34,376 bases of DNA from Ignavibacteria bacterium UBA2373 (GCA_002344005.1 DDTD01000009.1:1-34376), one strand, 5' to 3'; shown: positions 1 through 8,691, numbered from the stretch's first letter. The notes: generated by a model not told the origin, from the letters alone. A program made the numbers and translations.

Positions 1-785
1 GGACTTTGACCCGTCGGTGTCACTGTCACCGTGATTTTCCCTATGCCCTCTGCCCAATTTTTCTCTTGCCAATTTTCGGGATTAATATCAACCGAATAAT
101 CTCCGGCATTTAACATCGCATCAAAAATCACTCGTTGTTGCGTTGCAGGTCCTCCGTCAAAGGTAATTTTTACTTGGGCAGCAACTCCACAAGTAAATTG
201 TATTCGTGTAGCAAATGAACAAGGATTAGGAGCACAATAAAAGCGAAATCCATAGTCCGGTATTTCTGCCTTACTTCCTGTACTATTATCACATAAACCG
301 AATACACCATAAGTATTACCAACAATACCTGTACGAGCTATTTGAATATCCTGATATCCGCTGAAATTATGAATCATAAGAATATAATTTGAGATATTAA
401 ATGATTTTTCATCATAAAAGGCTAAAGAGTCTGGTGTCAACTTTGTTATTTTATACATACGCTGTTGCGGGAATACATCTTTCAAGAAAAGCTGCAAATA
501 TGTACCTCGATATTTTTTCGTACCTATGGTAGTATCTTGAATAATTGACCATGAAAATGAAGATTTTTGTCCACAGCTTTGCATATCACCTTGCTTATCG
601 GCACCAAATCGCATATGTTGGGCAAAAAAACTTCCTTCGTCGCCGTCTATACGCCACACACCTTTCCAATTGCCATTGACTAAAGTACGCTCCTTATCAT
701 TAAGTTGCGGTTGCACGGCATCGTCACCGCAAGAGAGAAAGAAAAAGCTGATAAAGACAGAGAGTACCATCAAATACATACGCAT
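1..785 (-). CDS. Lipoprotein with C-terminal FlgD/T9SS-like beta-sandwich, 3' part outside window
   Basis: Reading leftward from the ATG at 785 the frame stays open for 261 codons to the window edge, so the C-terminus is missing. The N-terminus is a lipoprotein signal: a hydrophobic run ending FFFLSC, with Cys19 as the likely lipidated residue, followed by GDD. The middle is polar and unlike any family I can name. From about residue 185 there is an APNPCSFATRIQF segment, resembling the PNPF..TTI.F opening of FlgD-like or T9SS-type C-terminal domains. A Shine-Dalgarno-like AAGGA lies 7 nt before the ATG, and a TATTTTTG promoter element lies 27 nt upstream, which supports this start. The substrate or function is unknown. 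The gene is divergent from the TldD-related gene. The call of a real gene is firm; the domain call is tentative. Confidence 0.8.
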   Translation of the reverse strand, partial: MRMYLMVLSVFISFFFLSCGDDAVQPQLNDKERTLVNGNWKGVWRIDGDEGSFFAQHMRFGADKQGDMQSCGQKSSFSWSIIQDTTIGTKKYRGTYLQLFLKDVFPQQRMYKITKLTPDSLAFYDEKSFNISNYILMIHNFSGYQDIQIARTGIVGNTYGVFGLCDNSTGSKAEIPDYGFRFYCAPNPCSFATRIQFTCGVAAQVKITFDGGPATQQRVIFDAMLNAGDYSVDINPENWQEKNWAEGIGKITVTVTPTGQS

Positions 786-811
786 ACGATATTCCTTAAA
801 TGATTTACAGG

Positions 812-819
812 CAAAAATA
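812..819 (-). promoter_or_regulatory. Candidate -7 element TATTTTTG
   Basis: Matches the Bacteroidota -7 consensus TAnnTTTG, 27 nt before the ATG at 785. An ATTG lies 19 nt further upstream (839-842 on the minus strand), near the expected -33 position. Confidence 0.5.
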
Positions 820-1047
820 CACATTGAGCGACCATACGCAATGAAGTCGGATTATTTTGCATTTTACTTGTGTAACTGCTCTTACTTCGCTTGCAATACT
901 CATAGTGGGGATTTTATACTTCCAAGCATTCAATTGCTTGCATGGTAGCGTCATCTTTATCGGTATTGACAACTTTCATTGAGTCAAAGCATCACGATGC
1001 ACCTCTTCTCAACAAAACATAGTCGCAATTTTCACGTCCGCATTTAC

Positions 1048-1055
1048 TAATTTTG
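1048..1055 (+). promoter_or_regulatory. Candidate -7 element TAATTTTG
   Basis: Matches TAnnTTTG, 38 nt before the start of the TldD-related gene. No clear -33 TTTG at the expected distance. Confidence 0.5.
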
Positions 1056-1092
1056 CTGAAAGTTATTCATCACTTACAAAGGAAGTAAGCCA

Positions 1093-2853
1093 ATGCGCAA
1101 TTATGTTGCCCTTTTATATTTCATTGTTCTTTTCTGTGGAACTGCGTCTGCTCAATCTGTTTCTGAGGCAAAACGTGCCATGCGCGATGAGATTAAACGT
1201 TCACTGTCAGAATTATCCATCGAGGGATTGCAAAAACCCTATTATATTGACTATTCGGTAACGCACCGCACAACCTATGGCGTCAAAGCAGTGCTCGGCT
1301 CTTTACTCTATTCACGCGCCCTCACAAGTGCTTCGGCAACAGTGGGTCTGAGAGTGGGCAGCAGCAATTTTGACAATACCAATTATTTTGATGTTTCTTT
1401 GGGATTTTTCGGGAGTGCAGATGATGAGGAAAGTTTCCGTAATCGCCGTGTTCCCATAGAATTAGACTACACATCATTGCGCCGTGAATTATGGCTTGCT
1501 ACCGATGCCTGCTATAAACAATCGGCGGAACTCTATGCAAAAAAAGAAGCCGCTATTAAAAATCGTTTGCGCACCGATACTTTGCCGGATTTCATCACTT
1601 TACCCGGTGCGGTACTTGCCGACACAGCACGCTTTGCACGCTTTGATCAACGCTATTTTGAAGCATTAACAAAAGATATGTCGGCAATTTTCTCACAATA
1701 TCCCTTCATTCACGGTTCATCCGCAGGGGTGGAATATATGCCCGAACAAACGATATATGTTAACAGTGAAGGGCGCGAATATGTCAAAAATGAAGCATAT
1801 ATAGGATTAGAAGTCGTTGCCTCAACACAAGCAAATGACGGAATGTTTCTTGCGAATACTTATACCTGCTATGCACGCACGCCACAGGATTTGCCTTCCC
1901 GCGATTCATTGCTGAAAGCGGTGGAGCAGATGGCAAAAACATTAGAAGCCACAAGGTCAGCACCAAAACTTGAAGACAGTTATTCCGGACCCATACTCTT
2001 TGAAGGACAAGCAGCAGCCGAAATTTTTGGACAAATGTTTACTCCTAACTTAGTGGCACAACGCCCTCAATTAACTGAACGCGGTGTACAAGATGATGAT
2101 AGGTTCGGTGCATTTCAACAAAAAATTGGTGGTAGAGTATTGCCCGAATTTTTATCCGTCGAAGCTATCCCCCAAAAAACACTCTTTGACAAAACAACAT
2201 TATGCGGGTCTTATAGCATTGATGATGAAGGAATGCCTTCGAAAAATGTTTCTCTCATAGAATCGGGATATTTGAAAACGCTTTTGTCTTCACGCGTCCC
2301 GACAAAACGTATTCGCGAATCGAATGGTCATCAGCGTGGCGGCGGAACAATAATGAGTACATTAGCCATACAAACAGCAAAAAACAAAGCTCTTTCCTCC
2401 GCAGATTTACGCAAAAAAATGATGAAATTTTGCAAAGACAGATCTCTCCCTTTTGGCATAATTGTAAGAAAAGTATTAAATCAAAATATTCTTTATACTG
2501 TCTTATTCAGCCAAACCTCCGGTGAATTTTCGTATAGCCAAGGTCCGGGAAAAGCAACACTCCTTGAAGTAGTGAAGGTTTATCCCGACGGTAAAGAGGA
2601 AATAGTACGAGGAGCCGAAGGTGCGGGTTTTGTGGTGCAAACCTTTAAAGATATTGTCGCCACAGGTAAAAAACAATATGCGTATAATTATCTTGCGCCG
2701 GCGGTGGTTTCACCATTTATGACCGGTGGTTCACAATATGTTATTTCTTCTCTCATTGTGCCTGATATTTTATTTGAAGACGGAGAAATTTTACCTATTA
2801 AAGGAGATTTTCCCAAGCCACCGCTTTTGCCATCACCTCAAGCACAAAAATAA
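1093..2853 (+). CDS. Exported TldD/PmbA-related protein
   Basis: 586 residues with a clear Sec signal peptide (MRNY... ending GTASAQ, cleavage near residue 21), so it acts in the envelope, unlike cytosolic TldD/TldE proteases. The C-terminal half carries the family signature: DDEGMPSKNVSLIESGYLK followed by a basic loop ending in RESNGHQRGGG. Where TldD has its HExxxH zinc motif, this protein reads GPILFEGQAAAEIFGQ (about residues 298-313), with no His pair, so it resembles the metal-free PmbA/TldE type or the secreted TldD-related proteins. It may be non-catalytic alone, and no partner subunit is seen nearby. An AAGGAAG ribosome site sits just before the ATG. The GH13 gene follows after 33 nt, so the two are probably co-transcribed. 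Family assignment is firm, activity uncertain. Confidence 0.85.
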   Translation: MRNYVALLYFIVLFCGTASAQSVSEAKRAMRDEIKRSLSELSIEGLQKPYYIDYSVTHRTTYGVKAVLGSLLYSRALTSASATVGLRVGSSNFDNTNYFDVSLGFFGSADDEESFRNRRVPIELDYTSLRRELWLATDACYKQSAELYAKKEAAIKNRLRTDTLPDFITLPGAVLADTARFARFDQRYFEALTKDMSAIFSQYPFIHGSSAGVEYMPEQTIYVNSEGREYVKNEAYIGLEVVASTQANDGMFLANTYTCYARTPQDLPSRDSLLKAVEQMAKTLEATRSAPKLEDSYSGPILFEGQAAAEIFGQMFTPNLVAQRPQLTERGVQDDDRFGAFQQKIGGRVLPEFLSVEAIPQKTLFDKTTLCGSYSIDDEGMPSKNVSLIESGYLKTLLSSRVPTKRIRESNGHQRGGGTIMSTLAIQTAKNKALSSADLRKKMMKFCKDRSLPFGIIVRKVLNQNILYTVLFSQTSGEFSYSQGPGKATLLEVVKVYPDGKEEIVRGAEGAGFVVQTFKDIVATGKKQYAYNYLAPAVVSPFMTGGSQYVISSLIVPDILFEDGEILPIKGDFPKPPLLPSPQAQK

Positions 2854-2886
2854 AATATTTGCTCATTTTTCACACTGAAGAGTTTT

Positions 2887-5199
2887 ATGAAAAAATTCAT
2901 TGTTTTGAATTTCTGTATTGTATGTCTGTCGCAATTGAGCTTTGCCTCATCAGATAACCGAATTATTGCTCCCATATATCTGCGCAACAATATTGTTGAT
3001 TCTATATATATTCCCGATATTCTTGAAGACGATGACTATGAGGACTATACAATTGTGGCGCATGACCGCATGACAATGCGTTATGATAAAAAAACAAATA
3101 TGATATATATTACACCGTCGGTTGAGGATAATGCTCTTACTGCTCTCACGCTCAAAAAAGGCGATATTGCATATGATATACCCGTCATTATTACTCGCAC
3201 ATTTCGCTACACATTTACGGCTTTACCGAAATCCGAAAATCCAAAAGCATTCCTTGCCGGCACATTTAATAATTGGAGTCCCACATCATTGCCAATGATA
3301 CCCGATCAAAATGGCATTCCTTTCCTCACTATGTACTTAGAGCCGGGACGCTATTTTTTCAAATATCTGCTTGACGGAGAAATTGTTACCGATGCCAATC
3401 TTCCCGTGATTGCCGATGGGCGGGGCGGCGAAATGAATATGCTCAATATTGTTCCTTCAAATTCATATATATCATTATTGCCTTTGCAATATAAAAAAAA
3501 TACTGATGGTTCTTTAGTATTGCCCTTCACCACACAAGGTGTTTCAACTCTTCAGCCGGAAAATATTATCGTTTTTCGTAATAATACATTATTACAGAAA
3601 AATACTATCAGCATTAATGCAAACAGCTTTACCATTACATTGCCTAAAGGAAAAAATATCGGCAATAATGATATTATTCGCTTAGGCATCAATAGCAATG
3701 GTTCTTCTTCTATGCTCTATACATTTGCCATAAAAAACGGTGAAGTGAATCCTATCGTTAATGGCAATACTATGCTGCAAAATCTGAGTATATACTCTGT
3801 CATTGTGGACCGTTTCTATGATGGTTCAATAGCGAATAATGATAAAAATGCTCTTGATTCTGTGATTCCTTATGCTCGCTATAAAGGTGGTGATTTTGCA
3901 GGTATTATCAAAAAAATACGAGACGGATATTTTACATCGCTCAATATTAACACATTATTATTATCACCGGTCATAGATAATCCCGATGGAGCATTGCCAA
4001 CATCGTTAACCGCACCATCAAAATCATCTGCTTTTTTGGGTTTATGGCCCATTCACCATGAAAAAGTAGAAAATCATTTCGGTACAATGGAAGAATTGCA
4101 GCTCTTAATTAAAGAAGCCCACAAGCGTGGTATATCCGTTGTGCTGGATTATATTGCCGACCAAGTCCATAAAGATCATCCATATTTTTCATCAAATCCG
4201 CAATGGTTTATTCCCTATCGCGGCGGTGATAACTTTGTGCGTATTATTGATTTTAATTCTCATCCCGATGCTGTTGATAAAGTTACCGACAATATTATAT
4301 GGTGGTTGGAAAATACGCAAGCAGACGGTGTGAAAATTGACAATGCAGGAACTATCAATGAATATTTTAGACGCACTTTAGCAAAAAAAATCCGAGATTT
4401 AGAAAAAAAATCGGATAAAAATATTATTGTCATGGGACATATTCGTGATATTCCTTACCTTACGCCGACTATTATCAGTCAAGGACAAATGAGCACTATT
4501 CTCAATGCTCACATATATGAGGCGCTCTATGCCACAACATTAGAAAAAGGAACTCTTGACTTCCTCGCATCGGCATTACAATCCGATAAAATGTGTGATT
4601 ATTGCTTAAATTATATTGATGAACCCACAGGATATTATCATCCCAAAATCCCTGCAAAACGCACGCTTGATTTTATTCCTTTGCCCACAGCACATCAGTC
4701 TGACTCAATTACAACATTACGAAGAAAATTTATGTCTTTGCCACTATATCATGTCATGACCCATACTTTACCCGGTATTCCTATTATTCACACAGGTGAG
4801 GAAGTGGGATTTTCGGCATCTGTTTCTACATCAAATCCTAACACAATGTTTTTTGGTGATTCTTTATTTTATGAAGAAAAAGAAGTATTGAGAGATGTCA
4901 GAAATATTACGGCTTTGCGTGCAGAGCATTCTGCTTTGCGAAATGGGACTTTCAATCTGGTATTTCAGCAAGGTAATTGGATGTTATATATTCGTGCGGA
5001 TAATACAGAAAGGATTCTTGTGGCGGTCAATACAGGACAATATGAAGCAAGTTTATCATGCCAAATACCACCTGAATATAATGCCAAAGAACTTGTGGAT
5101 ATTTACACAAAGAATACACAACCCATACCTATAAAAAATAGTTCAACAGCACAAATAGATGTTCCTGCTTATGGATTTAGAATATTGAAAATTCAATAA
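2887..5199 (+). CDS. Exported GH13 (alpha-amylase family) protein with N-terminal glycogen-binding-like domain, probably catalytically altered
   Basis: 770 residues. Residues 1-20 are a signal peptide. Residues about 115-185 resemble a CBM48/AMPK-type E-set domain (AFLAGTFNNWSP, then GRYFFKYLLDGE). From about 300 the (beta/alpha)8 GH13 barrel is recognisable: SIYSVIVDRFYDG, EAHKRGISVVLDY, and PGIPIIHTGEEVG near 629-641. The catalytic motifs are degenerate. Motif I is D421-YIADQVH instead of DxxxNH. Motif II GVKID keeps the nucleophile-position Asp485 but has Lys483 for Arg. The position of the acid/base Glu reads MGH (His518). Motif IV reads NYIDEP instead of NHD. It may therefore bind alpha-glucan rather than cleave it. 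The aligned motifs are my own reading. A perfect hairpin terminator follows at 5353. Confidence 0.85.
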   Translation: MKKFIVLNFCIVCLSQLSFASSDNRIIAPIYLRNNIVDSIYIPDILEDDDYEDYTIVAHDRMTMRYDKKTNMIYITPSVEDNALTALTLKKGDIAYDIPVIITRTFRYTFTALPKSENPKAFLAGTFNNWSPTSLPMIPDQNGIPFLTMYLEPGRYFFKYLLDGEIVTDANLPVIADGRGGEMNMLNIVPSNSYISLLPLQYKKNTDGSLVLPFTTQGVSTLQPENIIVFRNNTLLQKNTISINANSFTITLPKGKNIGNNDIIRLGINSNGSSSMLYTFAIKNGEVNPIVNGNTMLQNLSIYSVIVDRFYDGSIANNDKNALDSVIPYARYKGGDFAGIIKKIRDGYFTSLNINTLLLSPVIDNPDGALPTSLTAPSKSSAFLGLWPIHHEKVENHFGTMEELQLLIKEAHKRGISVVLDYIADQVHKDHPYFSSNPQWFIPYRGGDNFVRIIDFNSHPDAVDKVTDNIIWWLENTQADGVKIDNAGTINEYFRRTLAKKIRDLEKKSDKNIIVMGHIRDIPYLTPTIISQGQMSTILNAHIYEALYATTLEKGTLDFLASALQSDKMCDYCLNYIDEPTGYYHPKIPAKRTLDFIPLPTAHQSDSITTLRRKFMSLPLYHVMTHTLPGIPIIHTGEEVGFSASVSTSNPNTMFFGDSLFYEEKEVLRDVRNITALRAEHSALRNGTFNLVFQQGNWMLYIRADNTERILVAVNTGQYEASLSCQIPPEYNAKELVDIYTKNTQPIPIKNSSTAQIDVPAYGFRILKIQ

Positions 5200-5352
5200 T
5201 CATATCTCACTATAATCCGGCAATACTGATATTTGTGGGATATAATTCATTAACTGAATGGGTGTTTATATAATTTATCTACTCAAAGCCGCTTTTGTGT
5301 GAACATGAACAATATACTTATGAAGTGGAAATCTGCCTCCAATGAACAATAA

Positions 5353-5383
5353 AAATAAAGCCATGCAAGACATGGCTTTATTT
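5353..5383. terminator. Bidirectional rho-independent terminator
   Basis: Perfect 13-bp inverted repeat, left arm 5353-5365 and right arm 5371-5383, with a 5-nt loop (CAAGA). Both sides are T-rich on the exiting strand. It lies between the convergent GH13 gene (ends 5199) and the beta-propeller lipoprotein gene (ends 5402). Confidence 0.8.
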
Positions 5384-5401
5384 GACGTTTACTCTCCACT
5401 C

Positions 5402-6760
5402 TTATGATTTCTTTTTTCTTTGAGCACACACAAGGTGATTAGCCGTAATAAAATACACTTTTTCACCTTCAACGCGAACACCAAATAATGAACGTTCAAA
5501 ATAACGCTTCGTCGGTAATACCATATTTAAATTTGTTGCCCATTCAATAACACCACTGTATTTATTGAATCCAATTAAGAGAGAAGCATCCGTAGTTTTA
5601 TATACTCGATCACCATCTATTTGAATAGGGAAACCACCTCCTTCGGTTTGTGAATCGCCAAGTGGTGTCATAAATTGTTTCCAAAGGACATTATCGCTCC
5701 TCATATCATAACAAAACATATATGCCGCCATACCGCTCCCATTATTGGTATAGTAAAAACGTTCATTTTCAATATGGGGATTCGTTGTATTGCCGTCGGT
5801 GACTGAGCCGTCAATATGAACAGTTTTTCGCCAAAGAATTTTACCATTCGGGTCATATTTGATTAGATATAATCCCGCCCAAGCTAAGACAGAGCCATCA
5901 TCAAGCGGAACGGGTGAACCCAAGATAACTCCTGATTTCATTAAATCCCAACGTTGATGACCTTGAATATCCGGTCCGGGTCCGGGAGTACGTGTTTGCC
6001 AGAGAATTTTGCCGGTGAGCGCATCAAGGCAGAACATCGTTCCGCCATAACTATTGCCATCATCGCCAGGCCATTCTCTTGTACCAAAATATACGCGACC
6101 ATTATGATAAGCTGTGCCACAGGGTCTTGAAGACCATGTATCAATCAGCGTATCATTGGGAAAGATTTCCGTTTTCCAGAGTATGGAGCCATTACTTTTA
6201 TTGATTGCCCAAATTCCTTGATCTTTATCACGATTATCGAATCTTCCGCGATATGTTACAAAAAGATGGGTTTCACTGCATGAGCGCTTATCCATATTGA
6301 AAGAAAAAGCAGCCGAAGGATGATTATCAACACGCCATTTAGTGGTACCATTTTGCAAAGAAACGCATTGAACAAAATCACGTGTGATATGTATAATCCC
6401 ACCATTACCATCTTCAAGCAACTCCGTGCATTTCATAGGTGTATAGGTGCCGAGAGAAGATTCGGTTTTAGCAATCCAGACAGTTTCTCCCGTACTTTTT
6501 TTCACACAATGAAGGCGACTATCATACGCAAAGACAATATTATCTCCAAACATGTAGGGCGTGATATTATACCAACTGAAATCAAGGGTATCGCGCGGCA
6601 CTGCCCAAACAATCTCCAATGGTTCACCCATACGTGATGAATCCACATAATAGCGTTGATCGGATGGACTTGCCGGAGGTTCAAGGCAAGATGAAAAACC
6701 AAAGGATAGAAATGACAATGGTATAATAATGCCAATAATACAATATGATGAAATATTCAT
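5402..6760 (-). CDS. PQQ-like beta-propeller lipoprotein
   Basis: 452 residues from the ATG at 6760; a TTG two codons upstream is possible but less likely. The N-terminus is hydrophobic and ends FGFSSC, a loose lipobox. The body repeats PQQ/WD-type blades: STGETVWIAKTE, NGTTKWRV, KSNGSILWKTE, LTGKILWQTRT, PNGKILWRKT, SGVIEWATN, each with the G.(I/T).W core. This fold is used by BamB-like scaffolds and by quinoprotein dehydrogenases. I see no dehydrogenase active-site or haem motif, so a binding or scaffold role is more likely. It is the last of three closely spaced leftward genes encoding exported proteins (57 nt from the upstream gene). Confidence 0.8.
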   Translation of the reverse strand: MNISSYCIIGIIIPLSFLSFGFSSCLEPPASPSDQRYYVDSSRMGEPLEIVWAVPRDTLDFSWYNITPYMFGDNIVFAYDSRLHCVKKSTGETVWIAKTESSLGTYTPMKCTELLEDGNGGIIHITRDFVQCVSLQNGTTKWRVDNHPSAAFSFNMDKRSCSETHLFVTYRGRFDNRDKDQGIWAINKSNGSILWKTEIFPNDTLIDTWSSRPCGTAYHNGRVYFGTREWPGDDGNSYGGTMFCLDALTGKILWQTRTPGPGPDIQGHQRWDLMKSGVILGSPVPLDDGSVLAWAGLYLIKYDPNGKILWRKTVHIDGSVTDGNTTNPHIENERFYYTNNGSGMAAYMFCYDMRSDNVLWKQFMTPLGDSQTEGGGFPIQIDGDRVYKTTDASLLIGFNKYSGVIEWATNLNMVLPTKRYFERSLFGVRVEGEKVYFITANHLVCAQRKKKS

Positions 6761-6816
6761 AAACAATCTATAAAAAAATTGAAGCCACAGAAGAAATTCC
6801 CGCGGCTATTACATTG

Positions 6817-7092
6817 CTATTCTACTTGGAGAAATTGATTTAATGCAAATCGTAATGCTTCACCTTGTGGATTATAATATTGTACATTGAGCTGTGTATT
6901 ATGGGTAATTTCCCCATCCATTTTACGTACATTGGGACCGACATTCGGTAAACCAATTTGGGATGATGTAGCGATAAAAGCATCGGAATTTGTTTGACTT
7001 AATCTTACAGTATATGTCTCCTGAGCTATAAGGTAATATGGCAGAATAGAACTTAGTATTGCTATACTGCATAAAAATTTTAATGTATTCAT
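6817..7092 (-). CDS. Small exported protein of unknown function
   Basis: 91 residues. Residues 1-23 form a signal peptide ending IAQ, leaving a mature chain of about 68 residues with no cysteines. No family is recognised. It lies 29 nt after the upstream lipoprotein gene and 56 nt before the propeller gene on the same strand, so the three are probably one transcript. ATG start at 7092. Confidence 0.6.
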   Translation of the reverse strand: MNTLKFLCSIAILSSILPYYLIAQETYTVRLSQTNSDAFIATSSQIGLPNVGPNVRKMDGEITHNTQLNVQYYNPQGEALRFALNQFLQVE

Positions 7093-7121
7093 TATGTTTT
7101 TTGGTAAAATTTATATAATAA

Positions 7122-7643
7122 TTAACGCCGCAACCAATAATAATAATTGATATTTGATATTTCTTTTCCCTTTACAAATTCTTTAATATTGGATACTAAT
7201 ATTACACTTCGTGATGTTTCATAAGTATAAGTTGCATTAGTTATACGTGTCATTATGGTTTGCGAGCTGGTTTCCATATCATACCAATCAAAATTTTTAA
7301 CATATTTACATGTAAATTTTTTATTCAAAGAAATAAGAGTATCAGGAAAATATGCATAACAAGTGGAATCTTGTTGTTTTCTCCAAAGGCAATTATTTGT
7401 TCGGTCATTTGCAAAATATATTAGTGAATTAAGATGCAAAGGAGACCAAAATTTTTCTCTTTGAGAAAAACTCACAGAATCATTATGGTAATGATATAGT
7501 GTCCATTTTGGATTTTTTGTAAAAAAGGAAATCATATCTACACTGTCGGGAATCTCCTCACCCAATCCTGTGGGTGAGGAATTGCAACTATTACAAAGAA
7601 CACAAACAATACATATCAATATGCTATATATATATGATTTCAT
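7122..7643 (-). CDS. Small lipoprotein of unknown function
   Basis: 173 residues from the ATG at 7643. An AGGAG site (7651-7655 on the minus strand), 7 nt before it, decides this start over an ATG seven codons upstream. The N-terminus is MKSYIYSILICIVC..., ending CNSC, a non-standard lipobox; Cys-directed lipidation is likely but not certain. The mature part is rich in aromatic residues (SLIYFANDRTNN, VKNFDWYDME) and has no recognised domain. A TACATTTG promoter element lies 29 nt upstream, so this is probably the first gene of the three-gene envelope unit running to 5402. Confidence 0.65.
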   Translation of the reverse strand: MKSYIYSILICIVCVLCNSCNSSPTGLGEEIPDSVDMISFFTKNPKWTLYHYHNDSVSFSQREKFWSPLHLNSLIYFANDRTNNCLWRKQQDSTCYAYFPDTLISLNKKFTCKYVKNFDWYDMETSSQTIMTRITNATYTYETSRSVILVSNIKEFVKGKEISNINYYYWLRR

Positions 7644-7671
7644 TATAAATCTCCTAATATCCATTGAAATT

Positions 7672-7679
7672 CAAATGTA
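7672..7679 (-). promoter_or_regulatory. Candidate -7 element TACATTTG
   Basis: Matches TAnnTTTG, 29 nt before the ATG at 7643 of the small lipoprotein gene. Confidence 0.45.
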
Positions 7680-7772
7680 GCAAAATCGCTACCTATTACC
7701 CGACTAATGACTCTTTAAACGTAAAGAGAAAAATCAAACAAAGTTACGATAAAGTTTTGACATAAAAAACCT

Positions 7773-7793
7773 AAAAAAATCCCCGTAGAGGGA
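7773..7793 (-). terminator. Weak terminator after the LuxR-type gene
   Basis: On the minus strand, a short TCCC/GGGA stem (7790-7793 with 7780-7783, 6-nt loop) is followed by seven T residues. The stem is only 4 bp, so this is tentative. It sits 44 nt after the stop of the HTH gene. Confidence 0.35.
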
Positions 7794-7836
7794 CTGATGA
7801 AGAGCAAAACTCATTCGACAGACAAAGAAACAATGA

Positions 7837-8325
7837 TTATCGGGTTGTTTCACTTTCGACCAATGCACGTAGGGTATCTATGAGTATCTTTTTACCGCCT
7901 GTGATGCCTAATGTTTCTCGGATACTTTGTCTATAATGATCAATCGTTTTCTCACTTCGACATAATTCATTGGCAATTTCACGCGTCGTCATATTGTCGA
8001 GAAGGCAAAAACATACAAAAATTTCCTGCAAAGAAAGCATCGGGCATACACGACGCATTGTGTCTATGAATGCATTGTGTTTGGCATACCAAGCTTGCTC
8101 CACAGCATTAAGACGATTATCGGGTCTGAGAACATCGGTAAGAAGATGGATTACTGCCACTATTTCAGCACTGGGTTGCTTTATACGCCGCAAACGCTCT
8201 AAAGAAGTCATTATTGCGGTGCGCTTCCGCGCAAGATGCCCTAATAAAATGCGACATTCATGGCGAGTTTTCTGCTCTGACATATTTTGGGTATCTTCCA
8301 TCGTCACCTTTTTGGCACGTGGCAT
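7837..8325 (-). CDS. LuxR/GerE-type helix-turn-helix protein
   Basis: 162 residues from the ATG at 8325, supported by a GTGAGG ribosome site 5 nt upstream. Residues about 25-95 are helical and may form a coiled or dimerising region. The last 60 residues form a LuxR-type HTH: LSLQEIFVCFCLLDNMTTRE, then IANELCRSEKTIDHYRQSIR, ending in a helix with LGI. This pattern (E..V...L..N.T..EIA..L..S..T....R..IR..LGI) is the usual FCB-group form attached to varied sensory regions. No receiver domain or signal peptide is present, so it is probably a cytosolic transcription regulator with an unknown signal. It is alone on its transcript, next to a 585-bp non-coding stretch. Confidence 0.75.
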   Translation of the reverse strand: MPRAKKVTMEDTQNMSEQKTRHECRILLGHLARKRTAIMTSLERLRRIKQPSAEIVAVIHLLTDVLRPDNRLNAVEQAWYAKHNAFIDTMRRVCPMLSLQEIFVCFCLLDNMTTREIANELCRSEKTIDHYRQSIRETLGITGGKKILIDTLRALVESETTR

Positions 8326-8438
8326 ACAAACCTCACTATAATTACGGTATGCAATATACAAAATATTTCGATAGAATAATCACATATTGAGTATATGCTT
8401 TCTTTTTTGCTATAATCAGCAATAGTAAGGAATTAGTG

Positions 8439-8467
8439 TTGCAATGTTCGGAATGTCAAATTGATAC
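8439..8467. repeat. 29-bp direct repeat, left copy
   Basis: Identical over 29 bp to 9561-9589, where it forms the last codons of alkB. Read on the minus strand in the same phase, this copy also encodes INLTFRTLQ and reaches a stop one codon later (HIS, TAA). Upstream codons do not resemble AlkB, so it is not a simple alkB remnant. Confidence 0.85.
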
Positions 8468-8476
8468 CAATGGTAA

Positions 8477-8514
8477 AGAGATTTTCATGTTTGATTTTCT
8501 TGATGTGTGAAGAT
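8477..8514. repeat. Approximately 38-bp direct repeat, copy 1
   Basis: Matches 8654-8691 with 4 differences; the core from 8484 (TTCATGT...) to 8514 has 2 mismatches in 31 bp. The copies lie 177 bp apart in non-coding DNA. Confidence 0.8.
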
Positions 8515-8540
8515 GCGAGGCACTCAATACTCCAAAACTA

Positions 8541-8559
8541 TATGCTGTACAACAGCATA
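8541..8559. repeat. Hairpin, 8-bp arms and 3-nt loop
   Basis: Perfect inverted repeat TATGCTGT / ACAGCATA with loop ACA. No T-run follows on either strand, so it is not an ordinary terminator. It lies between the two 38-bp repeats. Confidence 0.6.
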
Positions 8560-8653
8560 GTATATTCTCTTGCCTGAATGTAGAACCACTTACGCTTGTC
8601 CGTTTCATTTGTTTTCGTAGTTTTGAGTATGTACACTGCGATTACTGTAGTTC

Positions 8654-8691
8654 AGAGAAGTTCATGTCTGATTTTCTTGATGTGTGAGGAT
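8654..8691. repeat. Approximately 38-bp direct repeat, copy 2
   Basis: Second copy of the repeat at 8477-8514, same orientation. Confidence 0.8.

Larger units (their letters stand above)
786..1092. promoter_or_regulatory. Divergent intergenic region, 307 bp
   Basis: No gene is supported here. It holds the facing promoter elements for the leftward lipoprotein gene (812-819) and the rightward tldD-like gene (1048-1055). A small inverted repeat, CAAGCA/TGCTTG, lies at 923-928 and 935-940 with a 6-nt loop and could be an operator, but there is no direct evidence for that. Confidence 0.5.

Noticed and set aside
670..948. Rightward open frame of 92 codons
   Set aside because: It lies mostly antisense to the leftward lipoprotein gene and its promoter, has no ribosome site, and shows no domain.
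7970..8341. Rightward open frame of 123 codons
   Set aside because: It is antisense to the LuxR-type HTH gene, whose motifs are clear.
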